Position numbers and translations under genes: made by a program
Shown: in pieces, positions 4,892 to 7,059 of the stretch
How the letters are laid out: each line of letters opens with the position of its first letter
How positions within the stretch are numbered: position 1 is the first letter of the stretch
The notes under the pieces: generated by a model
What the model was told of the DNA's origin: nothing
What the model saw: only the letters and a program-made list of their open reading frames with translations
Databases searched by the model: none
Assembly (NCBI GenBank): GCA_021160355.1
Contig: JAGHCS010000261.1
Span: 1 to 7,059, forward strand
Direction: 5' to 3'
DNA length: 7,059 bases
From: Candidatus Cloacimonadota bacterium
GTDB lineage: Bacteria; Cloacimonadota; Cloacimonadia; JGIOTU-2

Positions 4892-7059
4892 TTAATATCC
4901 TAATCTATCAAGATCGCTTTCGTTAATGAGCACTTTTCTTGGTTTGCTACCCTCAGCATCCTGAACAAAGCCGGCTCTCTGCATCTGATCAATGAGACGT
5001 CCAGCACGCGCATAACCGATCCTGAATTTTCTCTGCATCATAGAAATTGAGGCATATTTTTTCTCGACTGCGTAGCGCACTGCTTGTGGAAAAAGATCAT
5101 CATCATAAGCGAAATCTTCACCATCATCTTTTTCTGTGGGAAGCTTAATGTCCATATCCGGTTTTGGGAATTGAGAAAGATAGTCGACCAACTTTTTCAC
5201 CTCGTCTGTGCTTACAAACGAGCCATGAACACGGATCGGTGGTTTCCTGCCAAGAGGTGAGAACAGCATGTCACCATTTCCAAGAAGTTTTTCAGCACCG
5301 TTCAGATCAAGAATTGTCCTTGAATCAGTTTTTGAAGAAACGTGGAATGAGATTCGGGAAGGGAAGTTTGCTTTTATCACACCATTGATGACATTTACAG
5401 AGGGTCTTTGGGTGGCAAAAATAAGATATATTCCAACTGCGCGCGCCATGCCGGCAAGACGCTGGATTGGGCGCTCGATGTCCTTTGCCATTTTCTGCAT
5501 CAGATCTGCAAGTTCATCTACGACGATAACGAGATAGGGCATTGTTTGAGGAAGCTCTTCCTGGTCGGGAAGCTCTTCCACTTTCAGCTTTTCCTGTTCC
5601 TTCTTCTTTGCGATACACATCTCATTGTAGCTTGCCAGGTCACGCACATGATATTTCGCCAGCGCATCATAACGGTGCTCCATCTCATTCACAGCCCAGT
5701 TAAGAAGATAGACCACATCTTCAAAATCCGTAATAACTTCTTTCACAAGATGAGGAACTTTTTTATAAAGTGAAAGTTCAATTTTTTTGGGATCAAAAAG
5801 GATCAAACGAACCTGATCGGGATGGGCTCGGTAAAGGATGGTGTTCAAAATAGTATTAAGACACACGCTTTTTCCGGAACCCGTTTCGCCGGCAATAAGA
5901 AGATGTCGCAGATCTTTCAGGTCAGTAATAATGGGCTCGCCGGTGATGTCTTTGCCAAGTGCAATTAGTGTCGGAGAAGGATCATTTTTCATCTCATCGG
6001 AATCGAGCACTTCTTTAAGATAAATGAATTCCGATTTATTATTTGGGATCTCAAAACCAATCGTGTCTTTGCCGGGAATAGGAGCAACAATGCGGATGCT
6101 CTTTGCTTTCAATGCGAGCGCAAGATCATCTGCAAGAGCAGTATATTTACTGATCTTCGTGCCCGGTGCGGGACGCAGCTCATATTGGGTGATGACCGGT
6201 CCGATGTTCACATTCACCACATCGCCCTCAATATCAAATTCTTTCAGCTTTGACTGAAGAAGCTTGCTTTTTTCATCTATCTCTTTCCTCTTTTCCTCAA
6301 TCGCATGCTTGGTCATAGAGGGAGAATCCTGCAGCATTTTATGATAATCCGGCAGGGGATATGAGCTATCCTCTTCGTCAGTAGTTTTGGGTGTCTTTGT
6401 GGCAACTGATTCAATTTTCTGTTTCTTATCTTTTTTCTTTTTTTCTTTTTTTACTTTCGGAGTCGCAGGCTCAATTTCTTTTTCATGCTTTTTGTAAGAA
6501 ATCAAAGGTTTCTTTTTACGTTCTTTACTGGGCTTAAATTTTCTTTCCGGATGAGAAAAAAGTGATTTGAAGAAGTTCAAAATTGTCTGTGCTTCGAATA
6601 TGAATATAATAGTACCGAAGAGTGCGAGTCCGAGCACAATTGCAGAGCCCACGCTGTTGAAGATCGGATAGAATATCTCATCAATTATGAAGGTGAATAA
6701 GATTCCTCTGCGGAGCGGGAATGCTCCTCCCACAGAAAGATAGAACAGCGTAAGCCAAACGAAAAAGATAAAAATGAAGACGAGTTTGCGTGTGAGGTTT
6801 TCAATTTTTGATCCGAAAATATAAAGTATGCCGGTAATAAAAAGGAATACTGATAGGAAAAAACTGAATGGTTCACTGAAGATGAACTGGAATACCCATG
6901 CCAATCCAGCGCCGAAGGGTCCAATCATATTCCGAGTGTATGGGAAGTCCAGCGTGACGATCTTTTTGAAAGAAAGCTCTGCCTGTTTAAGACTTACAAT
7001 ATCATCATAGGTGAATGAGAGTAATGAAAAGAACAGCAAAGCGCCAAGTGCGATGAGTA
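4892..7059 (-). CDS. ftsK: DNA translocase FtsK/SpoIIIE family (5' end outside window)
   Basis: FtsK is a membrane-anchored hexameric ATPase that pumps DNA at the division septum to clear and resolve chromosome termini. The frame stays open to the right edge: codons before the TTG at 7037-7039 read L-I-A-L-G-A-L and continue a hydrophobic helix, so the true start lies beyond the window. Numbered from that TTG (715 residues): hydrophobic segments at about 1-10, 41-76, 86-104 and 130-149; a Lys-rich linker (about 163-215); a coiled charged stretch (240-268); the alpha domain (NVNIGPVITQYELRPAPGTK, about 277-296); Walker A AGETGSGKS (383-391); Walker B LVIVVDELADLM (503-514); FATQRPSV (541-548); SRTILDLNGAEKLLGNGDML (573-592); and a C-terminal gamma winged helix (about 640-700) with RKFRIGYARAGRLIDQMQRA, which in the family binds KOPS-type sequences. 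A charged stretch at about 475-498, rich in Lys and Glu, lies before Walker B and seems somewhat longer than in SpoIIIE. All motor motifs are intact. Confidence 0.96.
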   Translation of the reverse strand, partial: LIALGALLFFSLLSFTYDDIVSLKQAELSFKKIVTLDFPYTRNMIGPFGAGLAWVFQFIFSEPFSFFLSVFLFITGILYIFGSKIENLTRKLVFIFIFFVWLTLFYLSVGGAFPLRRGILFTFIIDEIFYPIFNSVGSAIVLGLALFGTIIFIFEAQTILNFFKSLFSHPERKFKPSKERKKKPLISYKKHEKEIEPATPKVKKEKKKKDKKQKIESVATKTPKTTDEEDSSYPLPDYHKMLQDSPSMTKHAIEEKRKEIDEKSKLLQSKLKEFDIEGDVVNVNIGPVITQYELRPAPGTKISKYTALADDLALALKAKSIRIVAPIPGKDTIGFEIPNNKSEFIYLKEVLDSDEMKNDPSPTLIALGKDITGEPIITDLKDLRHLLIAGETGSGKSVCLNTILNTILYRAHPDQVRLILFDPKKIELSLYKKVPHLVKEVITDFEDVVYLLNWAVNEMEHRYDALAKYHVRDLASYNEMCIAKKKEQEKLKVEELPDQEELPQTMPYLVIVVDELADLMQKMAKDIERPIQRLAGMARAVGIYLIFATQRPSVNVINGVIKANFPSRISFHVSSKTDSRTILDLNGAEKLLGNGDMLFSPLGRKPPIRVHGSFVSTDEVKKLVDYLSQFPKPDMDIKLPTEKDDGEDFAYDDDLFPQAVRYAVEKKYASISMMQRKFRIGYARAGRLIDQMQRAGFVQDAEGSKPRKVLINESDLDRLGY
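4898..4901 (-). promoter_or_regulatory. Shine-Dalgarno-like AGGA inside the end of ftsK
   Basis: The last ftsK codons on the minus strand read TTA GGA TAT TAA and are followed immediately by the lolA ATG. AGGA sits six bases before that ATG, a workable ribosome binding site. It supports the chosen lolA start and coupled translation of the two genes. Confidence 0.5.

Noticed and set aside
6413..6470. A/T-rich low-complexity stretch as a regulatory or repeat element
   Set aside because: It encodes the Lys-rich linker of FtsK (about residues 190-208); such basic low-complexity linkers are normal between the membrane and motor domains.
7037..7039. TTG at 7037-7039 as the ftsK start
   Set aside because: The frame is open upstream to the window edge and encodes more of a hydrophobic helix typical of the FtsK N-terminus, so this is an internal Leu codon and the gene is truncated by the window.

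Overview
The window is a single block of tightly packed genes, all on the minus strand, from a Gram-negative bacterium with moderate to low GC. Reading 5'->3' along the minus strand (from the right edge to the left) the order is: ftsK/spoIIIE-type DNA translocase (5' end cut by the right edge), lolA-like periplasmic lipoprotein carrier, mannose-1-phosphate guanylyltransferase (manC type), a small two-helix membrane protein of unknown function, a GT4-like glycosyltransferase, a D-glucuronyl C5-epimerase-domain protein, and the N-terminal part of an asparagine-synthase-like protein (cut by the left edge). Gaps between genes are 0, 11, 4, 14, 1 and 0 bases, so there is no room for internal terminators or conventional promoters. 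The array is most simply read as one operon or operon segment. No tRNA, rRNA, CRISPR array, IS element or intergenic stretch over 14 bases is present.

The presence of LolA implies an outer membrane. The ftsK-lolA adjacency, the AT-rich codon use and the glycan genes would fit an FCB-type lineage such as Cloacimonadota or a Bacteroidota relative. This is inference from context, not a demonstrated placement.

Right part (about 4256-7059): chromosome-segregation translocase followed by the lipoprotein carrier, with the ftsK TAA stop directly abutting the lolA ATG. Left part (1-4244): surface-glycan genes. ManC makes GDP-mannose, the glycosyltransferase probably extends a lipid-linked or cell-surface glycan, and the C5-epimerase would invert a D-hexuronic acid to its L-epimer (for example GlcA to IdoA). 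The asparagine-synthase-like protein could form an amide, perhaps on a uronic acid carboxylate. Together they suggest a polysaccharide containing mannose or a mannose-derived sugar and a modified uronic acid.

Most interesting points: (i) an asparagine-synthase-like gene at 1-409 with no cysteine at all in its first 136 residues, so its glutaminase site appears dead; (ii) a poly-G(8) tract preceded by six A in that gene, a candidate slippage or phase-variation site; (iii) the C5-epimerase and this protein lie in the same reading frame, separated only by one TAA codon; (iv) a marked base-composition step inside the glycosyltransferase gene near position 2040.
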